Counted from the stretch's first letter, positions 26,612-36,557 are shown. The stretch is DNA of 64,000 nt from Cytobacillus oceanisediminis 2691 (GCF_000294775.2 NZ_CP015506.1:5307501-5371500); one strand, 5' to 3'. Translations and numbers: made by a program. The notes: generated from the letters alone by a model not told the origin.

Positions 26612-27523
26612 ATGATGTTAGTTAAAAGAAGATCCGAGCCGGTTGAATTAATGTCTATAAGATATTTAAACACCCGAATGGAGTTAACTGAAAAGGAAAA
26701 GCTGCAGTATTCAAACCTTGAAAAAGGCTATGAAGGAGAGGTGAAATTTGACCATCTCGCAGAAATTCTCCAGGAAGAGAGATTGATTATCAATGATTTG
26801 CTATTGGAGGTAAACAACTCCTATTTTCAAATTGATACCCTGATTATTTCAGAGAGTATGATCCATCTATTAGAAATAAAGAATTACCAGGGAGACTGGT
26901 ACTTGGAATCTGACAAGCTTTATACCGTGACTGCCGGCAGGGAATATAAAAATCCCGTTTACCAATTAAAAAGAAGTGCGGCCCTGCTCCGCCAGCTGCT
27001 CCAAACTCTCAAGCAAAATTACCCCGTTAAAGCCTCCGTCGTTTTCATTAACCCTGAATTCACCTTATATCAAGCCCCGATGGACCAACCTATTGTTCTT
27101 CCAACCCAAGTCAACCGCTTTATAAAAGATCTGAATAAAACTCCGTCCAATTTAAATGATGGACATACGAAGCTAGCCCAACATTTAATGTCATTACATC
27201 AGCCTAAAAACCCATTTACTGTATGGCCAAAATATCACTTTGAACAGCTAAAAAAAGGGATACATTGCAAAACCTGTAAATCTTTACCGCTAACAATTAA
27301 AAGCAAGGACCTCGTATGCAAAAAGTGCGGAGGGAATGAAAAGATTGAACAAGCGATTCTGCGGAATATAAAGGAGTTCCAGCTCCTCTTTCCTGAACGA
27401 AAGCTTACCACACAAAACATTTATGAATGGTGCAATTTAGATCTAAGCAAACGAACAATCTGCAGGGTACTAAAGAAAAACTATACGGCACTCGGCAGTA
27501 CAAGTAATACTTATTATGTATAA
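26612..27523 (+). CDS. NERD-domain protein with zinc ribbon
   Basis: 303 residues. The NERD nuclease-related core spans about 35-150 (EGEVKFDHLAEIL, IDTLIISESMIHLLEIKNYQG), with the Asp and Glu-x-Lys of the restriction-endonuclease-like fold. A C-terminal zinc ribbon follows (CKTC ... CKKC, about 222-244), then a basic helical tail. It may bind or cut nucleic acid; the substrate is unknown. AAAGGAAG precedes ATG at 26612/26615. It borders the GC-rich gene on one side and the 52-bp repeat array on the other. Confidence 0.85.
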   Translation: MMLVKRRSEPVELMSIRYLNTRMELTEKEKLQYSNLEKGYEGEVKFDHLAEILQEERLIINDLLLEVNNSYFQIDTLIISESMIHLLEIKNYQGDWYLESDKLYTVTAGREYKNPVYQLKRSAALLRQLLQTLKQNYPVKASVVFINPEFTLYQAPMDQPIVLPTQVNRFIKDLNKTPSNLNDGHTKLAQHLMSLHQPKNPFTVWPKYHFEQLKKGIHCKTCKSLPLTIKSKDLVCKKCGGNEKIEQAILRNIKEFQLLFPERKLTTQNIYEWCNLDLSKRTICRVLKKNYTALGSTSNTYYV

Positions 27524-27589
27524 ACTTTATTGATTAAAGCATTTGAAGACCATCTGGGGAGACGGGGTCGGACAGGTGCTCAACGGGTC

Positions 27590-28085
27590 TCCTGTCCAGG
27601 GGGGACTGGGGTCCGCCGGTTTTCCCCTTATTCTGTCTAAAGTCAGCACCTACTTCGGACTCAACCTCTCCGATTCCTACCCCCACTGTCCGAATAAGTG
27701 CCAACTTCGGACTCGCTTCCTCCAATTTCCTCTCTTTCTGTCTGAAGCTGCATAAACTTCGGACTCAACCTCTCTGATTTCTACTCCAACTGTCCGAATA
27801 AGTGCCAACTTCGGACTCACTTCCTTCAATTTCCTCTCTTTCGGTCTGAAGGTGCACCTACTTCGGACTCAACCTCTCCGATTCCTGCTTCTACTGTCCG
27901 AATAACCGTCAACTTCGGACTCAACCTCTCCTATTTCTACTCCTACTGTCCGAATAACCGCCTACTTCGGACTCTCTTCCTCCAATTTCCTCTCTTTCTG
28001 TCTGAAGATGCATCTACTTCCGGACTCAACCTCTCCGATTCCTGCTCCTACTGTCCGTAGGTGCGCCTACTACGGACTCAATTTG
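27590..28085. repeat. 52-bp tandem repeat array 1 (about 9-10 units)
   Basis: TTCGGAC recurs at 27654, 27706, 27758, 27810, 27862, 27914 and 27966, exactly 52 bp apart, then near 28018 with one inserted base and a degenerate copy at 28071. Units hold GTCCGAA (or GTCTGAA), 11 nt, TTCGGAC: a 7-bp hairpin. The linkers are pyrimidine-rich (CTCTCCGATTCCT). The left end (27560-27640) is degenerate. It lies between the NERD gene and the gntR promoter. Same period and hairpin as array 2 (55083-55945). Confidence 0.9.
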
Positions 28086-28148
28086 ACCGCTTTCCAGCAG
28101 AGATGCGTATCTGCAATGACAAAATTCGACACGAGCCAAATAAAGCGT

Positions 28149-28202
28149 TTGCATTTTCACCAATTTCATTTATAATACTTGTATACAAGTATACACGTAT
28201 AC
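28149..28202 (+). promoter_or_regulatory. gnt operon promoter and GntR operator
   Basis: TTGCAT (28149) and TATAAT (28171) form a sigma-A promoter with 16-bp spacing. ACTTGTATACAAGT (28177-28190), a perfect palindrome, and GTATAC-AC-GTATAC (28189-28202) overlap the start region. B. subtilis GntR binds ATACTTGTATACAAGTAT, so this is its operator. Confidence 0.9.
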
Positions 28203-28230
28203 TCAAATGTCATTTCATAAAGGTGATGTT

Positions 28231-28962
28231 ATGAACGATTCTAATGAATTCTTATATCCTCAAAAATGGCTATCTAAAGCTTCCGCTGGTGACCGCGTAG
28301 CCTATGAGCTTAGAATGCGCATTATTGCAGGCTTATTTGAAAGCGGTACCACGCTTTCAGAAAATAAACTGGCTGGAGATTTTGCGGTAAGCCGTTCACC
28401 AGTTCGTGAAGCATTAAGAACACTGGCATCTGAAAATATCATCCGATTAGAAAGAACGGGTGCTGTTGTTGCCGGCTTAACAGAAAAAGAAATAGAAGAA
28501 ATTTATGATGTTCGTCTAATGATCGAAACGTTCGTATTTGAACGTCTCATAAGTATGGATACAAATGAATTAGCAATGGAACTAAGCAAAGTATTGGAAA
28601 TGATGAAGGTAGCTGTTAAGTATCAGGATGCTGATGAATTTTCTTATCAGGACATCCTGTTCCACGAAATCATCATTCGATCTATTGGCCATTCATACGT
28701 CTCATTGATCTGGAATAATTTAAAGCCCGTAATGGAAAGCTTCATTCTTTTGTCCATGCGCGTGCGATTCAAGGAAAATTACGAAGACCTTACTCGGATA
28801 TTGAAAAACCATGAACTATATATTGATGCAATCAAAACAAAAGACAGAGACCTCATGATTAAGTCTTTACACGAAAATTTTGATGATGTTCAAGGGAAAG
28901 TGGACGACTTATGGAGATCACAACAAATGCTATCTAAAGGGGTTAAACAACAAGATGACTAG
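28231..28962 (+). CDS. gntR: Gluconate operon repressor, GntR family
   Basis: 243 residues, the same length as B. subtilis GntR and strongly like it throughout (LYPQKWLSKASAGDRVAYEL; HNSFDDVQGKV-like end, here ENFDDVQGKVDDLW). Winged helix at 25-90 with VSRSPVREALRTL; FCD effector domain after about 100. It represses the operon and is released by gluconate. The ATG at 28231 has AAAGGTGAT; an upstream in-frame ATG at 28207 lies without a site in the operator region. Its stop overlaps the gntK start. Confidence 0.96.
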   Translation: MNDSNEFLYPQKWLSKASAGDRVAYELRMRIIAGLFESGTTLSENKLAGDFAVSRSPVREALRTLASENIIRLERTGAVVAGLTEKEIEEIYDVRLMIETFVFERLISMDTNELAMELSKVLEMMKVAVKYQDADEFSYQDILFHEIIIRSIGHSYVSLIWNNLKPVMESFILLSMRVRFKENYEDLTRILKNHELYIDAIKTKDRDLMIKSLHENFDDVQGKVDDLWRSQQMLSKGVKQQDD

Positions 28963-30496
28963 CTATATGTTAGGGATTGATATTGGAACCACCAGTACAA
29001 AAGCCGTGTTATTCAGTGAACAAGGTAAAGTTATTCAGCATGAGAATATCGGATATCCGCTGTACACACCGGATATTTCGACAGCTGAACAAAACCCGGA
29101 AGAGATTTTTTCAGCTGTACTGCAGTCCATAGCGAATATTATGGAAAACCATTCGGATAAAAACCTGTCCTTTATCTCTTTTAGCAGTGCGATGCATAGT
29201 GTTATCGCAATGGATGAAGATCACCTGCCGCTTACGCCAGTCATCACCTGGGCAGATAATCGCAGCGAAGCATGGGCACGCAAAATTAAGGATGAATTGA
29301 ATGGGCATGAGGTATATAAACGGACTGGAACGCCTATTCATCCTATGTCACCGTTAAGCAAAATCGCCTGGATTGTGAATGAACGCCCTGAGATCGCCAG
29401 CAAAACAAAAAAGTATATTGGCATTAAAGAATATATCTTTAAGAAGCTCTTTGATGAATATGTTGTCGATTATTCACTGGCTTCATGCATGGGAATGATG
29501 AATCTTAAAACATTGGATTGGGATGAGGAGGCACTAGCGATTGCAGGAGTCACTCCCGCACAATTATCCAAACTTGTACCCACTACGAAGATGTTCAAGA
29601 ACTGCAATCCTAAATTAGCCAAACAAATGGGCATCGATCCTCAAACACCTTTTGTGATTGGCGCAAGTGATGGAGTGCTTTCGAATCTGGGTGTTAATGC
29701 GATTAGAAAAGGTGAGATTGCCATCACCATTGGGACAAGCGGTGCCATACGGACCATTATTGACAAGCCGCAGACAGATGAAAAAGGTAGAATCTTCTGT
29801 TATGCCTTAACGGAAAATCATTGGGTGATTGGCGGACCGGTAAACAATGGAGGGATGGTTCTTCGCTGGATCAGGGATGAATTTGCCTCTTCAGAGATAG
29901 AAACTGCCAAAAGATTAGGCATTGATCCGTACGAAGTATTAACAAAAATTGCAGAACGTGTAAGACCAGGTGCAGACGGCTTGCTATTCCATCCTTACCT
30001 GGCAGGTGAACGTGCTCCTTTATGGAACCCGGACGTACGCGGATCCTTCTTCGGATTAACCATGTCACATAAGAAGGAACATATGATTCGGGCAGCGCTG
30101 GAAGGCGTCATTTATAATCTATACACCGTGTACTTGGCATTAGTTGAATGCATGGACGGCCCGGTAACCCGTATTCAAGCAACAGGAGGATTCGCAAGAT
30201 CTGAGATCTGGCGACAGATGATGTCCGATATTTTTGAATCGGAAGTTGTCATACCTGAAAGCTATGAAAGTTCATGTCTTGGTGCCTGTATTTTAGGATT
30301 ATATGCCACAGGAAAAATCGACTCCTTTGAAGCCGTTTCTGAAATGGTGGGCGATACCTATAAACATACACCGCAAGAAACGGCAGTAAAAGAATATCGA
30401 CAATTGCTGCCGATTTTCATTCATTTATCAAGAACGTTAGAGGATGATTACTCAGCGATTGCAAATTATCAGCGAAGATTAGTACAGCATAACTAA
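28955..30496 (+). CDS. gntK: Gluconokinase (FGGY family)
   Basis: 513 residues, as in B. subtilis. MLGIDIGTTSTKAVLF is the N-terminal phosphate-binding motif and TRIQATGGFARSEIWRQMMS lies in the C-terminal FGGY domain. It makes 6-phosphogluconate from gluconate and ATP. The start overlaps the gntR stop by 8 bp, implying coupled translation; AAAGGGG lies upstream. Confidence 0.96.
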   Translation: MTSYMLGIDIGTTSTKAVLFSEQGKVIQHENIGYPLYTPDISTAEQNPEEIFSAVLQSIANIMENHSDKNLSFISFSSAMHSVIAMDEDHLPLTPVITWADNRSEAWARKIKDELNGHEVYKRTGTPIHPMSPLSKIAWIVNERPEIASKTKKYIGIKEYIFKKLFDEYVVDYSLASCMGMMNLKTLDWDEEALAIAGVTPAQLSKLVPTTKMFKNCNPKLAKQMGIDPQTPFVIGASDGVLSNLGVNAIRKGEIAITIGTSGAIRTIIDKPQTDEKGRIFCYALTENHWVIGGPVNNGGMVLRWIRDEFASSEIETAKRLGIDPYEVLTKIAERVRPGADGLLFHPYLAGERAPLWNPDVRGSFFGLTMSHKKEHMIRAALEGVIYNLYTVYLALVECMDGPVTRIQATGGFARSEIWRQMMSDIFESEVVIPESYESSCLGACILGLYATGKIDSFEAVSEMVGDTYKHTPQETAVKEYRQLLPIFIHLSRTLEDDYSAIANYQRRLVQHN

Positions 30497-30511
30497 CAGG
30501 AGGAGTTTACA

Positions 30512-31858
30512 ATGCCATTAGTAATAGTTGGAATTGGAATCATTGCCTTATTAATACTAATAATGGGCTTAAAATTAAATACCTTTATTTCATTAATCAT
30601 TGTTTCATTTGGTGTTGCTTTAGCACTCGGAATGCCGCTGGATCAAATTGTAAAGACCATTGAAGCAGGATTAGGGGGAACGCTGGGTCACTTGGCGCTT
30701 ATATTTGGACTTGGCGCCATGTTAGGCAAACTAATCGCCGACTCTGGAGGCGCACAGCGAATAGCTATGACCCTTGTGAACAAATTCGGTGAAAAGAATA
30801 TTCAATGGGCCGTAGTGGCAGCATCATTTATTATTGGTGTAGCATTATTCTTTGAAGTAGGACTTGTATTATTAATTCCAATCGTATTTGCCATTTCAAG
30901 AGAATTGAAGATATCCATTTTGTATCTTGGTATTCCAATGACAGCAGCTCTATCTGTCACACACGGATTCCTGCCTCCTCACCCGGGGCCAACTGTCATT
31001 GCGGGTGAATTTGGCGCAAACATTGGTGAAGTACTGCTTTATGGATTTATCATCGCTCTTCCTACCGTGATTTTAGCTGGACCGGTATTTACAAAAATTG
31101 CAAAAAGGCTAGTCCCTGAATCATTTACAAAAAGCGGGAGCATCGCCTCTTTAGGCGAGCAGAAAACATTTAAGCTTGAAGACACTCCTGGTTTTGGAAT
31201 CAGTGTATTTACGGCTTTACTTCCTGTTATTTTAATGTCGATCGCAACGATTATTACATTGCTTCAAAAAACATTGGGATTTGAAGATAATAGTATTCTG
31301 GCCGCAATCCGTTTTATTGGTGACGCCGGCACTTCGATGCTGATCTCCTTATTGGTTGCCATCTATACAATGGGACTGGCAAGGAAGATTCCAATCAAAA
31401 ATGTGATGGAATCCTGTACAACAGCTATCACCCATATCGGAATGATGCTCTTGATTATTGGCGGAGGCGGTGCCTTCAAACAAGTATTAATCGATGGCGG
31501 TGTTGGTGACTATGTAGCAGAGCTATTCAAAGGAACGAACTTATCACCGATTTTGCTTGCATGGATTATCGCTGCCATCCTGCGGATTTCCTTAGGGTCT
31601 GCCACAGTGGCTGCCTTAACAACAGCTGGCTTAGTCATTCCGATGCTGGGCCAATCAGATGTTAATCTTGCATTAGTGGTACTTGCAACAGGTGCAGGAA
31701 GCTTAGTTGCTTCACATGTTAACGATGCCGGCTTCTGGATGTTCAAAGAATACTTTGGATTAAGCATGAAGGAAACGTTTGCAACATGGACCTTGCTTGA
31801 AACCATTATATCTGTAGCTGGATTAGGATTTATTTTATTGCTAAGCTTATTTGTATAA
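30512..31858 (+). CDS. gntP: Gluconate permease
   Basis: 448 residues, 12 or more hydrophobic helices, GntP-family signature SVTHGFLPPHPGPTVIAGEF near residue 150 and AALTTAGLVIPMLG in the C-terminal half. It imports gluconate with protons. CAGGAGGAG precedes the ATG, 15 bp after gntK. Confidence 0.96.
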   Translation: MPLVIVGIGIIALLILIMGLKLNTFISLIIVSFGVALALGMPLDQIVKTIEAGLGGTLGHLALIFGLGAMLGKLIADSGGAQRIAMTLVNKFGEKNIQWAVVAASFIIGVALFFEVGLVLLIPIVFAISRELKISILYLGIPMTAALSVTHGFLPPHPGPTVIAGEFGANIGEVLLYGFIIALPTVILAGPVFTKIAKRLVPESFTKSGSIASLGEQKTFKLEDTPGFGISVFTALLPVILMSIATIITLLQKTLGFEDNSILAAIRFIGDAGTSMLISLLVAIYTMGLARKIPIKNVMESCTTAITHIGMMLLIIGGGGAFKQVLIDGGVGDYVAELFKGTNLSPILLAWIIAAILRISLGSATVAALTTAGLVIPMLGQSDVNLALVVLATGAGSLVASHVNDAGFWMFKEYFGLSMKETFATWTLLETIISVAGLGFILLLSLFV

Positions 31859-31866
31859 ACTATATA

Positions 31867-31906
31867 AGGCAATGGAACCCTACTTCCTGAGAGGGTTCCA
31901 TTGCCT
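31867..31906 (+). other. 15-bp perfect hairpin between gntP and gntZ
   Basis: AGGCAATGGAACCCT (31867-31881) and AGGGTTCCATTGCCT (31892-31906) pair fully around a 10-nt loop. ATTAATC follows, not a T tract, so it is not a classical terminator. It may protect the gntRKP message or mark a processing site, lowering gntZ output. Confidence 0.7.
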
Positions 31907-31933
31907 ATTAATCTGAAAAAGGGAGCAAGAACT

Positions 31934-33340
31934 ATGTTAAATACAATTGGTGTTATTGGTTTAGGAGTAATGGGCAGCAATATCGCTTTAAACATGGCCA
32001 ATAACGGAGAGCAAGTGGCAGTATATAATTACACAAGGGACTTAACCGATAAACTTGTACAAAAACTGGATGGGCAAACCATTAACCCTTATTACGAAAT
32101 CGGGGATTTTGTAAATTCCCTGGAAACACCAAGAAAAATCTTTTTAATGGTTACCGCAGGGAAAGCTATTGATTCTGTTATCTCCAGCTTGATCCCCTTC
32201 CTTGAAGAAGGTGATGTCATCATGGATGGCGGAAACTCACATTATGAAGATACAGGAAGAAGATATGATGAACTGAAATCAAAAGGAATTGGTTATTTAG
32301 GAATTGGAATCTCAGGCGGTGAAGTCGGTGCCTTAACAGGACCTTCCATCATGCCTGGCGGAGACAAAGAGGTCTATGATAAAGCCGCTCCTATTCTTAC
32401 GAAGATAGCTGCACAGGTTGATGGTGTTCCTTGCTGTGTCTATATTGGACCAAAAGGGGCAGGCCATTTCGTTAAAATGGTACATAATGGAATTGAGTAT
32501 GCGGATATGCAGCTAATTGCCGAAGCCTATACCTTTTTAAGAGATAAATTAGGATTATCAGTTGAGGAAATCGCTGATATTTTTGAAACATGGAATCAAG
32601 GCGAGCTGAAGAGCTATTTAATCGAAATCACGGCAGATATTCTAAGGAAAAAGGATGAGCGTACAGGGCTGCCGCAAATCGATGTCATTCTCGATAAAGC
32701 AGGGCAAAAAGGAACCGGAAAATGGACCAGCCTGCAAGCCATCGATAATGGAATTCCAACCTCGATCATCACAGAATCCTTATTTGCCCGTTATATCTCT
32801 GCTTTAAAAGAAGAGCGTATGACAGCAGAAACACTCTTAACAGGTCCAGAGAAGAATCAGACAGCCCTCGAAAAAGAAGAGTGGATTGAATACATCAGAC
32901 AAGCTTTATATATGGGAAAAGTATGCGCCTATGCGCAAGGATTTACGCAATATAAAATGTCATCCGAACTGTATGGCTGGAATCTGCCTCTGAAGGATAT
33001 TGCCCTGATTTTCCGCGACGGCTGCATCATTCGTGCGGAATTCTTAAATGTCATAAGCGAGGCCTACCAAGAGCAGCCGAGCCTGGCCAATTTGTTAGTC
33101 TCCCCTTACTTTGCAGAAAGAATCAGGGACTATCAGAACGGACTGCGTAAAATTGTCTGCGAAGGCATTCAATCCGGCATCGCTTTACCGTGCTTGAGCT
33201 CATCTCTTTCCTATTACGATAGCTATCGGACAGGAAACTCCAATGCGAGCATGCTGCAGGCACAGCGTGATTACTTCGGTGCCCATACGTATGAACGGAC
33301 TGATTTAGAAGGAACCTTCCACACAAATTGGAATGAATAA
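31934..33340 (+). CDS. gntZ: 6-phosphogluconate dehydrogenase, GntZ type
   Basis: 468 residues, as in B. subtilis GntZ. GVIGLGVMGSNIALNMANN binds the nicotinamide cofactor, GISGGEVGALTGPSIMPGG and HFVKMVHNGIEYADMQLIAE are the substrate-site signatures. It converts 6-phosphogluconate to ribulose-5-phosphate and CO2. The ATG at 31934 has GGGAGC upstream. Last gene of the gnt operon. Confidence 0.95.
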   Translation: MLNTIGVIGLGVMGSNIALNMANNGEQVAVYNYTRDLTDKLVQKLDGQTINPYYEIGDFVNSLETPRKIFLMVTAGKAIDSVISSLIPFLEEGDVIMDGGNSHYEDTGRRYDELKSKGIGYLGIGISGGEVGALTGPSIMPGGDKEVYDKAAPILTKIAAQVDGVPCCVYIGPKGAGHFVKMVHNGIEYADMQLIAEAYTFLRDKLGLSVEEIADIFETWNQGELKSYLIEITADILRKKDERTGLPQIDVILDKAGQKGTGKWTSLQAIDNGIPTSIITESLFARYISALKEERMTAETLLTGPEKNQTALEKEEWIEYIRQALYMGKVCAYAQGFTQYKMSSELYGWNLPLKDIALIFRDGCIIRAEFLNVISEAYQEQPSLANLLVSPYFAERIRDYQNGLRKIVCEGIQSGIALPCLSSSLSYYDSYRTGNSNASMLQAQRDYFGAHTYERTDLEGTFHTNWNE

Positions 33341-33371
33341 AGCGGCGCCTGAGCTAAATTAATAGAGAAGA

Positions 33372-33420
33372 AAAAACGCTTGCCCCCGCCAGCTGCTTAG
33401 CATAGGGGGCAAGCGTTTTT
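33372..33420. terminator. Bidirectional terminator between gntZ and aspA
   Basis: AAAAACGCTTGCCCCC and GGGGGCAAGCGTTTTT pair perfectly over 16 bp; A and T tracts lie on both sides. Confidence 0.95.
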
Positions 33421-33423
33421 AGT

Positions 33424-34854
33424 TTAGTCTCTTTCCAGCAGCGCAGCGCCTGCGATGCCAGGATCTGTCATCTCATATGGATCGAGAATTAAATCCAGTT
33501 CTTCTTCTGTCAGCACATCATATTTCAGGCATAGTTCCCTGATTGGAGAGCCTGTTAAAATGGCTTCCCTCGCGATTCTTGATACGACTTCATAGCCAAG
33601 GTGAGGGTTTACCGCTGTGATGATGCCCACACTTTTCTCAACGTATTCCCTTAATCTCTCTTCATTGGCTTCGATTCCTTTTACACAATGCTCAGTAAAC
33701 GTACTGAAAGCATTGTTCATAATGCTGATCGATTGCAGAAGGTTAAAGATCAGGACTGGCTCCATGACATTCAGTTCAAGCTGTCCTGCTTCTGAAGCAA
33801 GAGAGATAGTATGGTCGTTTCCGATGACCTGGAATGCCACCTGGTTAATCAGCTCAGGAAGAACAGGGTTTACTTTCCCCGGCATAATGGAAGAACCCGG
33901 CTGTCTTGCTGGAAGCGATATTTCCCCAAGGCCGGCTCTTGGGCCAGACGCCATTAGACGCAAATCATTCGCGATTTTGGACATATTGATCATGCAGATT
34001 TTCAAGGCTCCGGAAACTTCCGTGTAAGAATCCGTATTCTGCGTGGCATCTACAAGATGATCAGCCCCTGTAAATGGCAGACCGCTGATGTCGGCAATGT
34101 GCTTCACTACCAAGTCAATGTATTTAGGGATGGCATTTAGCCCTGTTCCAACAGCTGTTGCTCCCATGTTCAACTCATATAAGTGCTGTTTGGATTGCTG
34201 AATGCGCTTAATGTCACGCGCAATGACACGGCTGTAAGCTTCAAATTCCTGGCCAAGCCTGATTGGAACCGCATCCTGCAGATGAGTCCGTCCCATTTTA
34301 ATTACATGGTTGAATTCCTTTGATTTTTCAAGGAAAACGGAATGCATATGTTCCATGGTCGGGATTAACTGATCCAGCAGATTTAATACAGAGATATGCA
34401 TTGCAGTCGGGAAGGCATCATTCGTCGATTGGGACATATTGACATGGGTATTTGGGCTGCAATGAGAATAATCTCCCTTTTCATAGCCCATAATTTCAAT
34501 CGCACGGTTTGCAAGGATTTCATTAATATTCATATTAATGGACGTCCCGGCACCACCCTGGATCGGGTCAACAATAACCTGATCATGCCATAGTCCTTCA
34601 ATCATTTCATCAGCTGCCTGTACGATCGGGTCTCCAATGCCTGAATAAAGGCGCTTAACCTCCATATTCGCCAAGGCCGCAGCCTTTTTCACCATTGCCA
34701 TTGCCTTGATTAACTCCGGGTGGATCCGGTAGCCTGTAATCGGAAAGTTCTCAACCGCGCGAAGCGTCTGAACACCGTAATAGGCATCAACCGGAACTTC
34801 CTTAGAACCCAGGAAGTCTTTTTCAATTCTGAAGCTGTTCGTTGCTGCTAACAT
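33424..34854 (-). CDS. aspA: Aspartate ammonia-lyase
   Basis: 476 residues of the fumarase/aspartase superfamily. The signature GSSIMPGKVNP lies near residue 320, with GGAGTSINMNINE and MSQSTNDAFPTAMH earlier. The start RIEKDFLGSKEVPVDAYYG is of the aspartase rather than the fumarase type. It splits aspartate into fumarate and ammonium. AAAGGAGAAG precedes the ATG. A single-gene unit, convergent with gntZ. Confidence 0.93.
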   Translation of the reverse strand: MLAATNSFRIEKDFLGSKEVPVDAYYGVQTLRAVENFPITGYRIHPELIKAMAMVKKAAALANMEVKRLYSGIGDPIVQAADEMIEGLWHDQVIVDPIQGGAGTSINMNINEILANRAIEIMGYEKGDYSHCSPNTHVNMSQSTNDAFPTAMHISVLNLLDQLIPTMEHMHSVFLEKSKEFNHVIKMGRTHLQDAVPIRLGQEFEAYSRVIARDIKRIQQSKQHLYELNMGATAVGTGLNAIPKYIDLVVKHIADISGLPFTGADHLVDATQNTDSYTEVSGALKICMINMSKIANDLRLMASGPRAGLGEISLPARQPGSSIMPGKVNPVLPELINQVAFQVIGNDHTISLASEAGQLELNVMEPVLIFNLLQSISIMNNAFSTFTEHCVKGIEANEERLREYVEKSVGIITAVNPHLGYEVVSRIAREAILTGSPIRELCLKYDVLTEEELDLILDPYEMTDPGIAGAALLERD

Positions 34855-34980
34855 ATACTCTTCTCCTTTATATAAACCTTTCAGATATATATAGGTTTTG
34901 TAATGACTTATCCTTCGTATACACTATAATCCGGAAAAGGGGAATAAGCAATGGTTATGGGACAATAATATATTGGCTAT

Positions 34981-35327
34981 ATGGAGTGCCAGCTTCTCCC
35001 TTATTATTTAACTGCACTTTGCCAACTATCTTATGCAATTGACATAAATTTAAATACGACCTACTATTTAATTGCCTTAATTGAAATTGCCTTTAATGCT
35101 CGAAATGAACAGGTTCCTTATTACCGGATGGCAGACAAAGGGACAGAGGAAGCTCTTATTATGGATTAAATGGAAGGCCAGCAAATGGCTGAATTTACTC
35201 AGCCCTTTAAACCGGAATAGCTTGCTTCACTGATTTTAGCCATAGAAGAAAGAATGCTTAAAGTAAACTCACCTATCCCTATAGGGCTTATTAATATGAT
35301 TGGGAAGCTTATTGTTTAATCGACCTG
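34981..35327 (+). pseudogene. Possible decayed small gene
   Basis: In the 527-bp gap between aspA and the DUF418 gene, one frame reads protein-like from ATG 34981 (MECQLLPYYLTALCQLSYAI), is cut by TAA at 35167 and TAG at 35218, and continues as LASLILAIEERMLKVN to about 35320. No ribosome binding site or known family is seen. It may be a relic or chance. Confidence 0.25.
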
Positions 35328-35381
35328 CAAAATAAAGAATCAAGCAAGGCGTATATATATAAGACAAAGGAGAAAATCAGC

Positions 35382-36551
35382 ATGTCCAATCAATCGAGCA
35401 TGAGAACAGCTGGTCCAAAAAAACGTGCTGTTTCACTGGATTTAGCACGAGGTACGATGCTTCTGCTAATTGCACTTGCCCATGCCCCCCTCTATTTGTA
35501 TACCTCTGAACCCGGGATTATGCAAAGAGTAGAGGCTGTTACCTTCCTTGACCAAATCGTTAATTTTTTGGGCCAATTTTTTATTGATAATAGAGCAAGG
35601 GCGATGTTTGCCGTTTTATTCGGATATGGGCTTGTTCTTGCATTTGACAGTCGAATATCTAAAGGAATAAGAGAAAAAGAAGCCATTAAGACGATAAGAA
35701 GGCGTTCCTGGTATTTGATTCTATTTGGGATTGTTTTGGCTGTCATCATTGGAGGCCAGGATATTCTTATGGCCTACGGGACAGCAGGGCTGCTCGTCAG
35801 CTGGCTTTTAGCACGTGAAATCAAGACACTGATTCGAACCTTTATTTTTATCACCTTATTCTATATAATTTTTGGCCCAATCATGTGGGGCTTCAACATG
35901 CTGGAAATCGGAGGCTATGGTTTCCCTCCAGAGGTTTCAGCCGCAGACACCTACCTTGGCACAGCTTTGATAGGCCTATATACTTTTCCTTCTATTCCTA
36001 TTCTCATTCATTTAATGTTCCCGGTTCTCCCTTCCGTCCTGCTCGGCATGTGGATCGCCAGGTATCAGTTATTAATCAAGCCAGAGCAGCATTTAAAAAT
36101 CATTTATTTGATTACCGTTTTAGGATTAACCGTTTCTTTATTAGGGGCACTGCCTTTATCGCTGCTGGGGACCTTATGGCATCCAAGCCCATTTACAGCT
36201 GGTTTGATGAACGGCTTACACATTTTAACAGGAATTGCAGGAGGCTTGGCATATGCCGCGATTTTCGGGATCATTGGGACCAAGGTAAAAAAGCCTGGGA
36301 GTCTTACCCTTTCTTTAATGGCTTTAGGGAAGCGCTCATTAACCTTCTATGTGTGGAACGAGACGATGCTTGTCCTCTTTTTATCGTCGGTGGCTCTTGA
36401 TTTAGGTGGCCGTGTAAGCAATGGTACTGCAGCGGTTATTGCTGCGGGAATATGGTGTCTTTCTCTTCTATTGGCTTGGGGATTGGAAAAAAAGGATTTG
36501 AATGGACCATTGGAAGTTTTATTGAGGAGATTAGCCTATAGAAATAAGTAA
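35382..36551 (+). CDS. DUF418 family membrane protein (YeiB-like)
   Basis: 389 residues with about ten membrane helices. RAVSLDLARGTMLLLIALAH opens the heparan-alpha-glucosaminide acetyltransferase-like N-terminal region and MALGKRSLTFYVWNETMLVL is the DUF418 C-terminal signature. Such proteins may be transporters or membrane acyltransferases. AAAGGAG precedes the ATG; a terminator follows. Confidence 0.88.
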   Translation: MSNQSSMRTAGPKKRAVSLDLARGTMLLLIALAHAPLYLYTSEPGIMQRVEAVTFLDQIVNFLGQFFIDNRARAMFAVLFGYGLVLAFDSRISKGIREKEAIKTIRRRSWYLILFGIVLAVIIGGQDILMAYGTAGLLVSWLLAREIKTLIRTFIFITLFYIIFGPIMWGFNMLEIGGYGFPPEVSAADTYLGTALIGLYTFPSIPILIHLMFPVLPSVLLGMWIARYQLLIKPEQHLKIIYLITVLGLTVSLLGALPLSLLGTLWHPSPFTAGLMNGLHILTGIAGGLAYAAIFGIIGTKVKKPGSLTLSLMALGKRSLTFYVWNETMLVLFLSSVALDLGGRVSNGTAAVIAAGIWCLSLLLAWGLEKKDLNGPLEVLLRRLAYRNK

Positions 36552-36557
36552 ACGAAG

